Shown here: positions 32,348-41,485 of the stretch, piece after piece
Layout of the letters: every line of letters starts with the position of its first letter
Position numbering within the stretch: position 1 is the stretch's first letter
Source: Muricoccus pecuniae
GTDB taxonomy: Bacteria > Pseudomonadota > Alphaproteobacteria > Acetobacterales > Acetobacteraceae
Reading direction: 5' to 3'
Assembly (NCBI RefSeq): GCF_014199205.1
Contig: NZ_JACIJD010000015.1
Span: 37,831 to 101,830, forward strand
DNA length: 64,000 nt
The notes under the pieces: model-generated
What the model saw: the letters and a program-made list of their open reading frames with translations, nothing else
What the model was told of the DNA's origin: nothing
The model's database searches: none
Translations under genes and position numbers: made by a program

Positions 32348-32866
32348 TCAGGCCGCCCCTCCCTCGCGGAGGGAGAGGGCGAGGCGGAGCACGATCTCCT
32401 CGGCGATCTGCTCCACCAGCCGCCGCTCCGCCGCCTCGCTGCTGACGACGGAGGCGAAGTACTCGTTGTCCACGACGTTGTAGGCGTCCACCGCCCGGGC
32501 GGAGCCGGCCGCCACGGGGCGGGCAGGGACGGAAAGGGTCTGGAGCGTCCAGGGCGCCGTTATCACCATGCGGACGCGGGTGGGCGCGCCGTCCCGCCGG
32601 TAGCCCAGTGCCTCGTAGGCCGGGAGGGGGCTGACGGTCAGCTCGTAGCGCGCGGCCGGGGCGGTCCGGTTCCGCGCCGTCAGCCGCCGGTCCAGCGCCT
32701 GGTGCAGGAGCTGGCCGGTGCGGCCGAAGGTGCGGCCGATCCGCACCGCGGCCAGCTCGGGCGCGATATCCGCCTCGCCCGCGGCCGGCGGGCCGTTGAG
32801 CGGCCGGAAGCCGCAGCCGGCCAGGGATCCCGCCAGCCCGGCCAGCAGCAGGCGCCGCGCGACCAC
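32348..32866 (-). CDS. lptE: LPS-assembly lipoprotein LptE
   Basis: 172 residues from a GTG at 32866, 7 bases after leuS, giving VVARRLLLAGLAGSLAGCGFRPL, a lipoprotein signal with cysteine at about 18 and the LptE-typical GCGFRPL. Longer ATG starts inside leuS exist (32908, 32953) but weaken the signal. The mature domain has the LptE-like VRIGRTFGRTGQLLHQALDRRLT and a late VDNEYFASVVSSEAAERRLVEQIAEEIVLRLAL helix. LptE plugs LptD to insert LPS into the outer membrane. Gene order supports the call. Confidence 0.85.
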   Translation of the reverse strand: MVARRLLLAGLAGSLAGCGFRPLNGPPAAGEADIAPELAAVRIGRTFGRTGQLLHQALDRRLTARNRTAPAARYELTVSPLPAYEALGYRRDGAPTRVRMVITAPWTLQTLSVPARPVAAGSARAVDAYNVVDNEYFASVVSSEAAERRLVEQIAEEIVLRLALSLREGGAA

Positions 32867-32873
32867 GGGGCGC

Positions 32874-35453
32874 TCAGACGACGAAGTTGACGACGCGGCC
32901 TGGGACATGGATGCGCTTCCGGATGGGCTTGCCGCCGATGGCACGCTGCACATTCTCCTCCGCTTCCGCCAGGGCGAGCAACTCCGCCTCCTTGATGCCG
33001 ACCGGCACGGAGAGGGTGGCGCGCAGCTTGCCCAGCACCTGAACGGCGATGGTCACGCTCTCCGCCACCAGCAGGGCGGGGTCGGCCTCGGGCCAGGGCA
33101 TGGCGGCCACCAGCTCCCCGCTGCCGGGGTGGAGGATGGACCACAGCTCCTCGGCCAGGTGCGGCATCATCGGCGCCACGAGCCGGGCCATGATGCCCAG
33201 CGCCTCGCGCCGCGCCTCGGCCGGGGCGGGGGAGGACTCGATGGCGTTGGCGAATTCGTGCAGCCGCGCGACGGCCACGTTGAAGGCGAAGCCCTCCAGC
33301 GCCGCGGTCACGGCCGCGATGCCCCGATGGGCCGCCTGCATCAGGGGCCGGGACTCGCCGTCGCCGCCGCGCCCGTCGAGCGTGGCCGCGAGGCGCCAGA
33401 GGCGCTGGACGAAGCGGTGCGCGCCGGAGACGCCGGCCTCGCTCCACTCCATGTCCCGGTCGGGCGGGTTGTCGGCCAGGATGAACCAGCGCGCGGTGTC
33501 GGCGCCGTAGCGGGAGATGATGGCGCCGGGGTCGATCGTGTTGCGCTTGGACTTCGACATCTTGTCGTTGCGCGAGACGATCAGCGGCGTGCCCGTGCCC
33601 TTCTCCGTCGCGCTGCCGTCGGCGGCGACGTCCACCTCGTCCGGGGCCAGCCAGCGGCCGTCCGGGGCCTTGTAGGAGGCGTGCTGGACCATGCCCTGGG
33701 TGAAGAGCCCGGCGAAGGGCTCGGGCGTGTCGATCCTGCCCATGGTGGAGAGGGCGCGGGTGAAGAAGCGGGAGTAGAGGAGGTGCAGGATCGCGTGCTC
33801 GATCCCGCCGATATACTGGTCCACCGGCAGCCAGCCATTCGCGGCCTCGGCCACCAGCGGCGTGTCGGCGCGCGGGGCGGTGAAGCGGGCGAAGTACCAG
33901 GAGCTGTCGACGAAGGTGTCGAAGGTGTCCGTCTCCCGCCGGCCCGGCTTGCCGCAGCTGGGGCAGGGGACGTGCTTCCAGGTCGGGTGGTGGTCCAGCG
34001 GGTTGCCCGGGCGGGAGAAGTCCACGTCCTCCGGCAGCCGCACCGGCAGCGCGTCCTTCGGCACGGGCACGATGCCGCAGTCGTCGCAGTGGATGACGGG
34101 GATGGGGCAGCCCCAGTAGCGCTGGCGGGAGACGCCCCAGTCGCGGAGCCGCCAGTTCACCACGCCCTGGCCGAGGCCGCGGGCCTCCAGCGCGTCGATC
34201 GCGGCGCGCTTGCCGGCCTCGCTGCCCAGCCCGTCCAGGAAGTCCGAGTTGAAGAGCGTGCCGTCGCCCGTCCAGGCGTTCTTGCCCACGGTGAAGGTCG
34301 CGGGGTCCTCCCCGGGGGGCAGCACCACGGGCGGCACGGGCAGGTCGTACTTGCGCGCGAAGTCGAGGTCGCGCTGGTCATGGGCGGGGCAGCCGAAGAG
34401 GGCGCCCGTGCCGTACTCCATCAGCACGAAGTTCGCGATCCAGACGGGAAAGGTCGCGCCCTCGATGAAGGGGTGACGCACCCGGAAGCCGGTGTCGAAG
34501 CCGCGCTTCTCCGCCTGCTCGATGGCGGCCTCGCTCGTGCCCTGACTGCGCACCTCGGCGATGAAGGCGGCGGCGGCGGGGTTGCGCGCCGCGGCCGCGG
34601 CGGCCAGCGGGTGCTCGGCGGCCACCGCCAGGAAGGACATGCCGTAGAGCGTGTCCGGGCGGGTGGTGAAGACCTCGATCTCGGTCGTGCCCTCGACCGG
34701 CTCGGCGAGGGGGAAGCGCACGCGCGCGCCCTCGCTGCGGCCGATCCAGTTCGCCTGCATCGTCCGCACCCGCTCGGGCCAGCGGTCGAGCGTGTCGAGC
34801 GCCTCCAGCAGCTGGGGGGCGAACTTCGTGATGGCGAGGAACCACTGGGAGAGCTCGCGCTTCTCCACCGGGGCGCCGGAGCGCCAGCCGCGGCCGTCGA
34901 TGACCTGCTCATTGGCCAGCACGGTGCCGTCCACGGGGTCCCAGTTCACCCAGGACTTGCGGCGCTCCACCAGCCCGGCCGCGAGGAAGTCGAGGAAGAG
35001 CGACTGCTGCTGGCCGTAATATTCGGGGTCGCAGGTGGCGAATTCGCGCGCCCAGTCGAGGCTGAGGCCCATGCTCTTCAGCTCGGACCGCATGTTCGCG
35101 ATGTTGGCGTAGGTCCAGGCCGCCGGATGGGTGCCGCGCTCGCGCGCCGCGTTCTCGGCGGGCAGGCCGAAGGCGTCCCAGCCCATGGGGTGCATCACCT
35201 GGTGCCCGCGGGCGCGCTTGTAGCGCGCCACCACGTCGCCCAGCGTGTAGTTCCGCACATGCCCCATGTGGATCTTGCCCGAGGGGTAGGGGAACATCTC
35301 CAGCACGTAGTATTTCGGTCGCGTGCCGTCCGGCACGTCGGGGGCGGCGAAGAGCGCGGCGTCGCTCCACGCCCCCTGCCAGCGGGGCTCGGCGGCGGCG
35401 AAATCGTAGCGGCCGAGGGTGGAGGTCGGGCTGTCGGGCGGGCCGTCGGTCAT
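32874..35453 (-). CDS. leuS: Leucyl-tRNA synthetase
   Basis: 859 residues, a normal length. Class I signatures are present: [15 protein letters not shown] (HIGH variant HMGH) and [10 protein letters not shown] (KMSKS). The editing domain between them carries the TRPDTLYG motif. A zinc-type CPSCGK pair is also visible. The enzyme charges tRNA-Leu in the cytoplasm. It is the first gene of the leuS-lptE-holA operon and is divergent from the PRC-barrel gene at 35593. Confidence 0.97.
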   Translation of the reverse strand: MTDGPPDSPTSTLGRYDFAAAEPRWQGAWSDAALFAAPDVPDGTRPKYYVLEMFPYPSGKIHMGHVRNYTLGDVVARYKRARGHQVMHPMGWDAFGLPAENAARERGTHPAAWTYANIANMRSELKSMGLSLDWAREFATCDPEYYGQQQSLFLDFLAAGLVERRKSWVNWDPVDGTVLANEQVIDGRGWRSGAPVEKRELSQWFLAITKFAPQLLEALDTLDRWPERVRTMQANWIGRSEGARVRFPLAEPVEGTTEIEVFTTRPDTLYGMSFLAVAAEHPLAAAAAARNPAAAAFIAEVRSQGTSEAAIEQAEKRGFDTGFRVRHPFIEGATFPVWIANFVLMEYGTGALFGCPAHDQRDLDFARKYDLPVPPVVLPPGEDPATFTVGKNAWTGDGTLFNSDFLDGLGSEAGKRAAIDALEARGLGQGVVNWRLRDWGVSRQRYWGCPIPVIHCDDCGIVPVPKDALPVRLPEDVDFSRPGNPLDHHPTWKHVPCPSCGKPGRRETDTFDTFVDSSWYFARFTAPRADTPLVAEAANGWLPVDQYIGGIEHAILHLLYSRFFTRALSTMGRIDTPEPFAGLFTQGMVQHASYKAPDGRWLAPDEVDVAADGSATEKGTGTPLIVSRNDKMSKSKRNTIDPGAIISRYGADTARWFILADNPPDRDMEWSEAGVSGAHRFVQRLWRLAATLDGRGGDGESRPLMQAAHRGIAAVTAALEGFAFNVAVARLHEFANAIESSPAPAEARREALGIMARLVAPMMPHLAEELWSILHPGSGELVAAMPWPEADPALLVAESVTIAVQVLGKLRATLSVPVGIKEAELLALAEAEENVQRAIGGKPIRKRIHVPGRVVNFVV

Positions 35454-35592
35454 CGGGGGCCAGTATGGGCCTTATGTGAAGGGTGTGTCCTGTTATCCCC
35501 GCCGGCGCGGGGTGGGAAGGGGCTGCGGCGCCGGGGCAACCATCGCCGGGCGCGGCGGTTCTTTCCTGTCGCCAGGATTACAGGAGCATGAC

Positions 35593-35970
35593 ATGCGTTT
35601 CATCCCGATCGCGGCGGTGCTGGCCGCCCTCGCCGCCCTGCCCGCGCCCGCCTCCGCCCAGCCTGCGCCCTCCCAGCCGGCCCAGGCCTCCACGAGCATT
35701 CCCGCCGGCCATGTCCGCGCGGACGAGCTGATGGACCGCGACGTCTACAGCACCGATGGGGTTGAGATCGGCGAGGTGGAGGACCTGATCATCGATCCCG
35801 CCGCGGGCCGGATCGCGATGGTGATCATCGAGGTGGAGAACCGGCTCGGCCTGACGCAGAAGCACGTCTCCGTGCCGATGGACCGGCTGCGCGTCGCGCC
35901 GGGCGAGCGCCGGGTGACGATCAACATGGCCTCGAACGAGATCCGCTCGCTGCCGGGCGTGAATTACTGA
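35593..35970 (+). CDS. Secreted PRC-barrel domain protein
   Basis: 125 residues from ATG 35593 with CAGGAG 7 bases upstream. Signal peptide MRFIPIAAVLAALAALPAPASAQ, then a Pro/Gln/Ala linker and the PRC-barrel core: ADELMDRDVYSTDGVEIGEVEDLIIDPAAGRIAMVIIEVENRLGLTQKHVSVPMDRL in strands. This is the exported counterpart of the cytoplasmic PRC-barrel protein at 511-915. Exported PRC-barrel proteins are frequent in alphaproteobacteria but of unknown function. Confidence 0.85.
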   Translation: MRFIPIAAVLAALAALPAPASAQPAPSQPAQASTSIPAGHVRADELMDRDVYSTDGVEIGEVEDLIIDPAAGRIAMVIIEVENRLGLTQKHVSVPMDRLRVAPGERRVTINMASNEIRSLPGVNY

Positions 35971-35977
35971 GGCGGCA

Positions 35978-36005
35978 GGGGGAGGTGGCCCGGCCGCCCT
36001 CCCCC
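35978..36005. terminator. Hairpin between convergent PRC-barrel and DUF3576 genes
   Basis: GGGGGAGG (35978-35985) pairs perfectly with CCTCCCCC (35998-36005); inner GG/CC bases can extend it. It starts 8 bases after the PRC-barrel stop and ends 12 bases before the stop of the convergent gene. Confidence 0.65.
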
Positions 36006-36016
36006 GGTCCCTTCCG

Positions 36017-36544
36017 CTAGAGGGAGGCGGACTGGCTCCGCAGCTCCCGGGCGCGGGCGAGGACCTTGTCCTCCAGCTCCGTGCCGGTCGCCGCCGCGAC
36101 GGGCACGTCCACCCAGGCACCGTTGCGCAGTTCCTGGCGGAAGACCGAGACGCGCACGCCGTCGGAGCGGAGCTGGCGGCCGAGGATATAGGCCGTGGCC
36201 CGGAAGCGCTCGCCCGGGGCGGCGGGGGGCGAGTACCAGTCGGTGATGATCACGCCGCCGAAGGGATCGGCCGAGGAGAGCGGCATGAAGGACAGGGTGT
36301 CGAGGCTGGCGCGCCAGAGATAGGCGTTCACCCCCAGCGTCCCGGCTGCGTCCCCCGCGCCCTCACGGTTGCGGCTGCGGTCGGTGCCGAGGATCAGCAG
36401 GCCGTCCTGGTTGCCCGACAGCCGCCCCCTGACCCGGGCGCGCTGGCTGTCGTCGTAGTATTCGTCATTCCCGACCTCGCGGGTCTGCCCGCAGGCGATG
36501 AGGAGAACGGGCAGCGCGAGGGCTGCGAGGCGGATATGGCGCAT
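36017..36544 (-). CDS. DUF3576 lipoprotein
   Basis: 175 residues. MRHIRLAALALPVLLIAC is a lipoprotein signal with cysteine at 18. The mature protein has the DUF3576 layout: GTLGVNAYLWRASLDTLSFMPLSSADPFGGVIITDWYSPP, then GERFRATAYILGRQLRSDGVRVSVFRQE and a final helical part. The family is typical of alphaproteobacteria and is often encoded near leuS/lptE, as here. It is probably outer-membrane-associated; its biochemical role is not established. Confidence 0.9.
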   Translation of the reverse strand: MRHIRLAALALPVLLIACGQTREVGNDEYYDDSQRARVRGRLSGNQDGLLILGTDRSRNREGAGDAAGTLGVNAYLWRASLDTLSFMPLSSADPFGGVIITDWYSPPAAPGERFRATAYILGRQLRSDGVRVSVFRQELRNGAWVDVPVAAATGTELEDKVLARARELRSQSASL

Positions 36545-36621
36545 GGCCGGCGCAACTAAGGCTCGCCGGAGGCGGCGCGCAAGGGGGAAATCACCGATCC
36601 GTTCCGCGCGGGGGAGGTGCC

Positions 36622-36656
36622 AAAAGAAAAGGGGCGGCGGGTTTCCCCGCCGCCCC
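36622..36656 (-). terminator. Intrinsic terminator of the porin gene
   Basis: Read on the reverse strand, GGGGCGGCGGG and CCCGCCGCCCC form an 11-bp perfect stem with a 4-base loop, directly followed by TTTTCTTTTGG. This is the only textbook Rho-independent terminator I found in the window, which suits a highly expressed porin. It lies 22 bases after the porin stop. Confidence 0.93.
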
Positions 36657-36678
36657 CTCTCATTCGGCCCTGGCCGGA

Positions 36679-38004
36679 TCAGAACGCGACCCGGAAGCCC
36701 GCCAGCACGATGTCGACGGTCGTGGTGTTGGGGCTGCCCGCGCGGTTGTTGAAGTTGAAGCCCTGCTCCTTGCGCTCGTAGTTCACGTACTCAGCGAAGA
36801 AGTCGAGGCCCGGGGCGACGCGGTAGTTGCCGCCGACGGCCCAGCCGATGTCGCGGCGGCCGGCCGGGACGGTCTGGCTGCCCGCGCTCCAGATGGTGGT
36901 GTAGTGACCGCCGACCGTGATGGCGTCGATCGTGTAGGTGGCGCCGGCGAGGAAGGCGTCCGCGCGGCGGTCATCCACCGTCGTGCCGGCGATGCGCGAG
37001 GTGGTGTTCCAGTTGGTGTTGCTGTTGCCGCCGGTGTACCAGCCGCCGACCGTGAAGCCGTAGGCGGTACCCACCGCGCCGGCCCAGACCATGTCCACGC
37101 GCTGGGGCGAGGGGCCACCGGTGTTCTTCACCGCGTCGGCGCCGATATAGCCGACCGTGGCGGCGAAGCCGACGGGGCCGAAGGACCCGCGCCAGCGCAG
37201 GGCGGCCTGGATCTCGTTGCGGCGGCGGTTGCTCACGCCGGCGAGGCCGGAGAGCTTGTCGCAGACGGCGACCGTCGTGATGTTGACGGCGTCACAGCCC
37301 GAGAGCGGGCCTTCCTGGGTGTTGAAGGCGAAGCTCGCGCCGGCGTCGAAGCCGAAGAACTGCGGCGTCAGGTAGATGAGCTTCGTGTTGTCGCCGAGGT
37401 CGTTCGGGTTCGTGAAGGCGGGGCGATAGTTGCCGCCGATGACCTGCTGGTTGTTGTCGCCGGAGTCGGTGCCGCCGAGGCCGAAGCCGGTGATGTGGCC
37501 GGACTGCAGCTGGGCGATGGCGCCGTCCTCTTCACCGAAGCGGATCTGGCCCCAGGGGCCGGCGAGGTAGGCCCAGGCCTCGTCGAAGTCGAGCGAGCTC
37601 TTGCTCACCGGCGTCGCCGCGGTGAACACCGTCCCCTGGCCACCCGTGTTCCCGGTGTTGGTGATGAAGTTGCTGCCCTGGCGGACCGAGTCGTTCTGGA
37701 TCTCGAGCGCGACGCCGTAGCGCAGGCCGTTCGCGGCCTTGCCGGAGGCGAGGACGTGGATCTCGACCTCGTTGGAGAAGTCCGCATTGCCGACGCGGGC
37801 GTCGGCCACATTCAGGTTGTCCTGGCGGGTGTAGTTGTACATTGCCTTGTAGAAACCGCCGATGCGCACCTCGAGGCCGCGCAGCGAGGTCCCGGCCGCG
37901 CTGCTCGCGGAGAGGGCGTCGCCGCTCAGCGACTGGGCCATCGCGCCCGGCGCGAAGAGGGCAGCGGCGGCGACCGCCGTGCTGCCGAGTAGAAGCTTCC
38001 GCAT
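36679..38004 (-). CDS. Outer-membrane general porin
   Basis: 441 residues from ATG 38004 with GGAGGAT upstream. The signal peptide MRKLLLGSTAVAAAALFAPGAMAQ is followed by a beta-barrel pattern of alternating hydrophobic residues and Gly/Asn-rich turns. RGLEVRIGGFYKAMYNYTRQDN and YGVALEIQNDSVRQGSN open the barrel, and AWAYLAGPWGQIRFGEEDGA is typical of alphaproteobacterial porins of the Gram-negative porin family. The final residue is phenylalanine (FRVAF), the usual outer-membrane insertion signal. A CDAVN..CDKL pair could form a loop disulphide. Strong terminator and ribosome site imply high expression. Confidence 0.92.
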   Translation of the reverse strand: MRKLLLGSTAVAAAALFAPGAMAQSLSGDALSASSAAGTSLRGLEVRIGGFYKAMYNYTRQDNLNVADARVGNADFSNEVEIHVLASGKAANGLRYGVALEIQNDSVRQGSNFITNTGNTGGQGTVFTAATPVSKSSLDFDEAWAYLAGPWGQIRFGEEDGAIAQLQSGHITGFGLGGTDSGDNNQQVIGGNYRPAFTNPNDLGDNTKLIYLTPQFFGFDAGASFAFNTQEGPLSGCDAVNITTVAVCDKLSGLAGVSNRRRNEIQAALRWRGSFGPVGFAATVGYIGADAVKNTGGPSPQRVDMVWAGAVGTAYGFTVGGWYTGGNSNTNWNTTSRIAGTTVDDRRADAFLAGATYTIDAITVGGHYTTIWSAGSQTVPAGRRDIGWAVGGNYRVAPGLDFFAEYVNYERKEQGFNFNNRAGSPNTTTVDIVLAGFRVAF

Positions 38005-38214
38005 CCCAAATCCTCCTACGTGCCGGAACGTCCCGGCGCTTCCTGCGACCCGCCCGCCCCCCTCGGCGGGTTTGCCGGGAAGGCGTGCATCCGACGGATG
38101 CGCCCTCTTGGCCGAGCCCGCGGGGACTATGGTTCAGGCACTTTGCAGGCGTCCATCGGGCAAAGCGCCTGATCGCGACATCCGTGAGACACTGTGTCTG
38201 ACCGGACACATCCT
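38005..38214 (-). promoter_or_regulatory. Porin upstream region
   Basis: The 210 bases between the thiE-like stop and the porin start hold no gene. Besides the overlapping palindromes at 38187-38210, the stretch nearest the ATG is GC-rich leader. No unambiguous -35/-10 pair is visible. Confidence 0.4.
38187..38210. promoter_or_regulatory. Two overlapping GTGTC/GACAC palindromes, candidate operator
   Basis: AGACAC-T-GTGTCT (38187-38199) is a perfect 13-bp palindrome. It overlaps TGTGTC-TGACCG-GACACA (38193-38210), a perfect 6+6 inverted repeat with a 6-base spacer. The middle TGTGTC is shared. The array lies 183-206 bases upstream of the porin start and 5 bases before the thiE-like stop. Confidence 0.55.
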
Positions 38215-38787
38215 CTAGCGGAGCTGCCCGGCCAGCCCGCCGATCGCCGCCCAGCCCGCGGCCATGGGCGGAAGGCGCCGCGATTTCAGGGCATCCAACC
38301 CGCCCAGCGCCACCACCGGCCGGCCCGCCCGCCGCGCGAGGGCGGCCCAGCGCAGCGGGCCGAGGGCGGGGGCGCCGGGGTGGCTCGCCGTGGGGAAGAC
38401 GGGGGAGAGGAGGACGAGGTCGGCCCCCAGCCGCCGGGCCCGCGCGAATCCGGCCCGCCCATGCGCCGCCACGGAGAGGAGCGGCCCTCTCCCCCCGCGC
38501 CGGGCGATGAGGAAGGGGAGCAGCCCCCGCGCCGGGCGGCGGTCCGGCAGGTGCAGCCCGGCCCGGAGCGCCAGCGCCCCCCGCCCGTCCCCGGAGAGAA
38601 GAAGGAGCAGCCGACGCTGCCGGGCGAGGCGGGCGAGCGGGGCAAGGAGGCCGGGGGCAGGATCGCGCGCCAGCACCGCGCTGCCCGGGGGCAGCCGGCG
38701 GGCAGCGGCGCGCGGATCGGGCAGGCGCCGGGCGTCGCTCAGCAGCCAGAGCGGCGGTACGGCCCGGGCCGGCGCGTTCACACCCAC
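38215..38787 (-). CDS. Thiamine-phosphate synthase-like protein (ThiE/TenI family)
   Basis: 190 residues from a GTG at 38787 with AGGG 8 bases upstream; GTG 38781 is an alternative. The TIM-barrel ends with the family phosphate-binding motifs: ADLVLLSPVFPTASHPGAPALGPLRWAAL in parts, and RPVVALGGLDA. ThiE joins the pyrimidine and thiazole halves of thiamine. The protein is somewhat shorter than usual (about 210) and very Arg/Leu-rich, with the pyrimidine-binding region hard to recognise. It could be a divergent paralog. It is divergent from yggS with only 28 bases between starts. Confidence 0.72.
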   Translation of the reverse strand: MGVNAPARAVPPLWLLSDARRLPDPRAAARRLPPGSAVLARDPAPGLLAPLARLARQRRLLLLLSGDGRGALALRAGLHLPDRRPARGLLPFLIARRGGRGPLLSVAAHGRAGFARARRLGADLVLLSPVFPTASHPGAPALGPLRWAALARRAGRPVVALGGLDALKSRRLPPMAAGWAAIGGLAGQLR

Positions 38788-38815
38788 CCCGTTCTGCCCT
38801 AGCCTTCCGCGCTGC

Positions 38816-39556
38816 ATGACCGACCCCCTGCCCCCCGCCGCCGATGCCATCGCCGCGAACCTCGCCCGGATCAAGGCGCGCATCGCCGAGGCCTGCGCCC
38901 GGGCGGGGCGGGACCCGGCGGGGGTGACGCTCGTCGCCGTCTCCAAGACCCATCCGGCGGAGGCGGTGCGGGCGGCGCTGGCCGCGGGCCAGGCCGTGTT
39001 CGGGGAGAACCGGGTGCAGGAGGCGGCGGGCAAGTTCCCCGCGCTGCGGCCGGACCATCCCGGCCTGCGGCTGCACATCATCGGCGGGCTGCAGACGAAC
39101 AAGGCGCGGGACGCCGTGCGGGTGGCCGACGTGATCGAGAGCCTCGACCGCCCGAAGCTCGCCGCCGCCATCGCCGAGGCCATCCGCCGCGAGGGCCGCT
39201 CGCCCGAGCTGCTGGTGCAGGTGAACACCGGGGCCGAGCCGCAGAAATCCGGCATCGCGCGGGACGAGGCCCGGGATTTCCTCCGCGCCTGCCGGGAGGA
39301 GCACGGGCTGGCCGTCTCCGGCCTCATGTGCATCCCGCCCGAGGGGGAGGACCCCGTGCCGCATTTCCGCTGGCTGGCCGAATTCGCGGCGAAGGAGGGG
39401 CTGGGCACCCTCTCCATGGGCATGAGCGGGGATTTCGAATCGGCCATCGCCTGCGGGACGACGCAGGTGCGGGTGGGAAGCGCGATCTTCGGCGCGCGGC
39501 CCTATCCGGCACAGGCCGCTGGGCTGGCCTCTGGGCAGGCCCTTGGGCAGGGATAG
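38816..39556 (+). CDS. yggS: YggS/PROSC-type PLP-homeostasis protein
   Basis: 246 residues from ATG 38816. The fold-type III barrel shows VTLVAVSKTHP, where Lys is the PLP-binding lysine, then FGENRVQEAAGKFPAL, HIIGGLQTNKAR, LVQVNTGAEPQKSG, GLMCIPPEGEDP and LSMGMSGDFESAIACGTTQVRVGSAIFG. These are diagnostic. YggS has no known catalysis; it buffers pyridoxal phosphate and affects amino-acid and keto-acid pools. The Ala/Gly/Gln tail is extra. A methyltransferase gene follows 9 bases after the stop. Confidence 0.95.
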   Translation: MTDPLPPAADAIAANLARIKARIAEACARAGRDPAGVTLVAVSKTHPAEAVRAALAAGQAVFGENRVQEAAGKFPALRPDHPGLRLHIIGGLQTNKARDAVRVADVIESLDRPKLAAAIAEAIRREGRSPELLVQVNTGAEPQKSGIARDEARDFLRACREEHGLAVSGLMCIPPEGEDPVPHFRWLAEFAAKEGLGTLSMGMSGDFESAIACGTTQVRVGSAIFGARPYPAQAAGLASGQALGQG

Positions 39557-39565
39557 CGGCGCCCC

Positions 39566-40171
39566 GTGAGCGACGCGGCGGCCTGGGACGCGCGCTACGC
39601 CCCGCCCGGCACCCTCTTCGGCGAGGAGCCCAACCGCTACCTCGAATCCCAGGCCGCGCGGCTGCGGCCGGGGATGCGGGCGCTGGCCCTGGGGGACGGG
39701 GAGGGGCGCAACGGCGCCTGGCTCGCCGGGCAGGGGCTGAAGGTGACCGCCGTGGACTGGTCCGCGGCGGGGCTGGCCAAGGCGGGGGCGCTCGCGGCCT
39801 CGCGCGGCGTGGCCCTGAGGACGGTGGTGGCCGACCTCGTGGAATGGCGGTGGCCGGTGGAGGGGTTCGACCTCCTGGCCTGGATCTTCGTCCACCTTCC
39901 CCCGGCGGACCGCGCCCTCGTCGCTGCCCGCGCCGCCGAGTCGCTGGCGCCGGGCGGGCTGCTCGTGCTGGAGGGCTTCACCCCCGCCCCCGAGGGGCGC
40001 CGCGCCGGCGGCCCGCGCGACCCCGCCCTGCTCTGGTCCGCCGCGCTGGTGCGGGAGAGCTTTCCGGGACTGGAGGTGCTCGAACTGATGGAGGGCACGG
40101 TGCTGCTGGACGAGGGCCCGAAGCACCAGGGCCATGCCGAGGTAGTGCGGGCCCTGCTGCGCCGGGGCTGA
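39566..40171 (+). CDS. SAM-dependent methyltransferase, TehB-like class I
   Basis: 201 residues from a GTG at 39566, 9 bases after yggS. The opening WDARYAPPGTLFGEEPNRYL and the SAM site ALALGDGEGRNGAWLAGQGLKVTAVDWS are typical of small TehB/UbiE-like methyltransferases. It continues with DLLAWIFVHLPPADR and GGLLVLEGFTP. The group includes tellurite- and thiol-detoxifying members. The substrate here is unknown. Co-transcription with yggS is likely. Confidence 0.85.
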   Translation: MSDAAAWDARYAPPGTLFGEEPNRYLESQAARLRPGMRALALGDGEGRNGAWLAGQGLKVTAVDWSAAGLAKAGALAASRGVALRTVVADLVEWRWPVEGFDLLAWIFVHLPPADRALVAARAAESLAPGGLLVLEGFTPAPEGRRAGGPRDPALLWSAALVRESFPGLEVLELMEGTVLLDEGPKHQGHAEVVRALLRRG

Positions 40172-40183
40172 GGCCCTTAGCCC

Positions 40184-41026
40184 TTAGCCCTTGGCCGAGG
40201 CCGCCACCCAGCCACCCCCCACCACCAGCGCCGCCGCCAGGGCGAGGCGCGGGCCGAGCACCCCTTCCCCCGCCAGCAGCAGGAGAAGGGTGGAGGCGAC
40301 CGGCACGGCATAGGCGAGGGTGCCGAGCAGCCGCGGGTCGCCCCGCTTCATCCCGACATCCCAGAGAAAGAAGGCCGCCCCCACCGGGCCGAGGCCGAGC
40401 AGCAGCACGGAGAGGAGCTGCCGTGCATCGGGGATGACCGTGACCTCGAAGAGGAGGTGCGCGATGGCGGCCAGGGCGGCGGAGGCGAGGCAGAAGCCGG
40501 CCACCGCCTCCGTCGGCACGGCGGAGAGGCGGCGGGCGGTGACGGAATAGACCGCCCAGGTCAGCGCCGCCGCCGCCGCGCAGAGAAAGCCCGGCAGCGC
40601 CCCCGGCGGGAAGGCCGCCCCGGGGCCCACCACCAGCGCGCAGCCGAGGAAGCCCAGCCCCACCCCCGCCAGCCGCCGCGCCCCGAGCCGCATGCCGAGG
40701 ATGGGGGCGGAGAGGAGCACGATCAGCAGCGGCCAGAGATAGTTGAGGAGGCTCGCCTCCACCGGCGGCGCCCAGGCGAGGGCCGCGAAGTAGAGGGCGT
40801 GGTAGCCGAACAGACCGCCCACCCCGTGCGCCCAGGCGATGGGCGGCTGGCGCAGGGCGGCGAGCTGCCCGCGTAGGGCGAGCCCGGCGGTGGCGAGGGC
40901 GCCGCCGGTGGCGAAGGCCATGGCCGTCACCTGCAGCGGCGGCAGTCCCGCCGCCCCGCGGGCGAGCACGGCGAGGAAGGCCCAGAGCAGGAGCGCCCCG
41001 ATGCCGAGGAGGGTTGCGCGGCTCAT
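40184..41026 (-). CDS. EamA/DMT-family exporter, YddG-like
   Basis: 280 residues with ten hydrophobic helices in two five-helix EamA repeats. GIGALLLWAFLAVLARGAAGLPPLQVTAMAF in segments and YLWPLLIVLLSAPIL resemble aromatic amino-acid exporter YddG. The second repeat contains AYAVPVASTLLLLLAGE, the usual EamA end. It may export amino acids or small metabolites from the cytoplasm. It is convergent with the methyltransferase gene; a short CCCTTAG triplet repeat lies at the junction. Confidence 0.87.
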   Translation of the reverse strand: MSRATLLGIGALLLWAFLAVLARGAAGLPPLQVTAMAFATGGALATAGLALRGQLAALRQPPIAWAHGVGGLFGYHALYFAALAWAPPVEASLLNYLWPLLIVLLSAPILGMRLGARRLAGVGLGFLGCALVVGPGAAFPPGALPGFLCAAAAALTWAVYSVTARRLSAVPTEAVAGFCLASAALAAIAHLLFEVTVIPDARQLLSVLLLGLGPVGAAFFLWDVGMKRGDPRLLGTLAYAVPVASTLLLLLAGEGVLGPRLALAAALVVGGGWVAASAKG

Positions 41027-41119
41027 GAGGCAGCCCGCGCAACCCGCGAAAGAAGGATGCGTTGCCCCCGCGTCCCGCCGGTTCTGTCCGGCGCCGAACG
41101 GGCATAGGAGTTGAGCAAG

Positions 41120-41470
41120 GTGGGCTTCCTTATTCGCACGGCCATCACGGCCGTCGCTTTCTACATCGCCGCGAACCTCGTCACAGGCCTATGGTTCTCC
41201 AGCCTGACGACCCTGATCATCGCGGCGATCATCTTCGGGGTGGTGAACGCGGTCATCCGGCCGATCCTCTCCACCCTGTCCCTTCCGATCACGGTGCTGA
41301 CGCTCGGTCTTTTCACCCTCGTCATCAACGCGGTGATGCTGGGACTGACGGCGCTGCTGATGCCGGGGATGCGGATCACGAGCATCGGCACCGCCTTCCT
41401 GGCCGCGATCATCATCTGGCTCGTGTCCTGGGCCGCCAACAAGGTGATCGGCGACCGCGTGGCGGCGTAA
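41120..41470 (+). CDS. Phage-holin-4-like (YvlD-type) membrane protein
   Basis: 116 residues from a GTG at 41120. The AGGAG ribosome site lies 9 bases before this GTG but abuts the TTG at 41111, so the GTG is the better start. Four membrane helices are spaced evenly (LIRTAITAVAFYIAANLV, TLIIAAIIFGVVNAVIRPIL, SLPITVLTLGLFTLVINAVMLGLTALL, IGTAFLAAIIIWLVSWAAN). VNAVIRPIL and LPITVLTLGLFTLVINAVML are the family fingerprint. Despite the name, chromosomal members are not phage holins and have unknown membrane roles. Divergent from the EamA gene. Confidence 0.85.
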   Translation: MGFLIRTAITAVAFYIAANLVTGLWFSSLTTLIIAAIIFGVVNAVIRPILSTLSLPITVLTLGLFTLVINAVMLGLTALLMPGMRITSIGTAFLAAIIIWLVSWAANKVIGDRVAA

Positions 41471-41485
41471 TAGTCGCGGCGTGAG

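Noticed and set aside
32718..35591. 957-codon open frame opposite leuS
   Set aside because: It is antisense to a complete leuS with HMGH and KMSKS motifs. Long antisense frames arise from extreme GC bias; no ribosome site or family motif supports it.
40171..40199. CCCTTAG triplet repeat between two convergent genes
   Set aside because: Only three short units (the third diverged) without symmetry; likely chance or slippage, too little to call a functional element.
41120..41470. Prophage marker, because the protein resembles phage holin family 4
   Set aside because: No other phage gene is near, and YvlD-type chromosomal membrane proteins share this fold.
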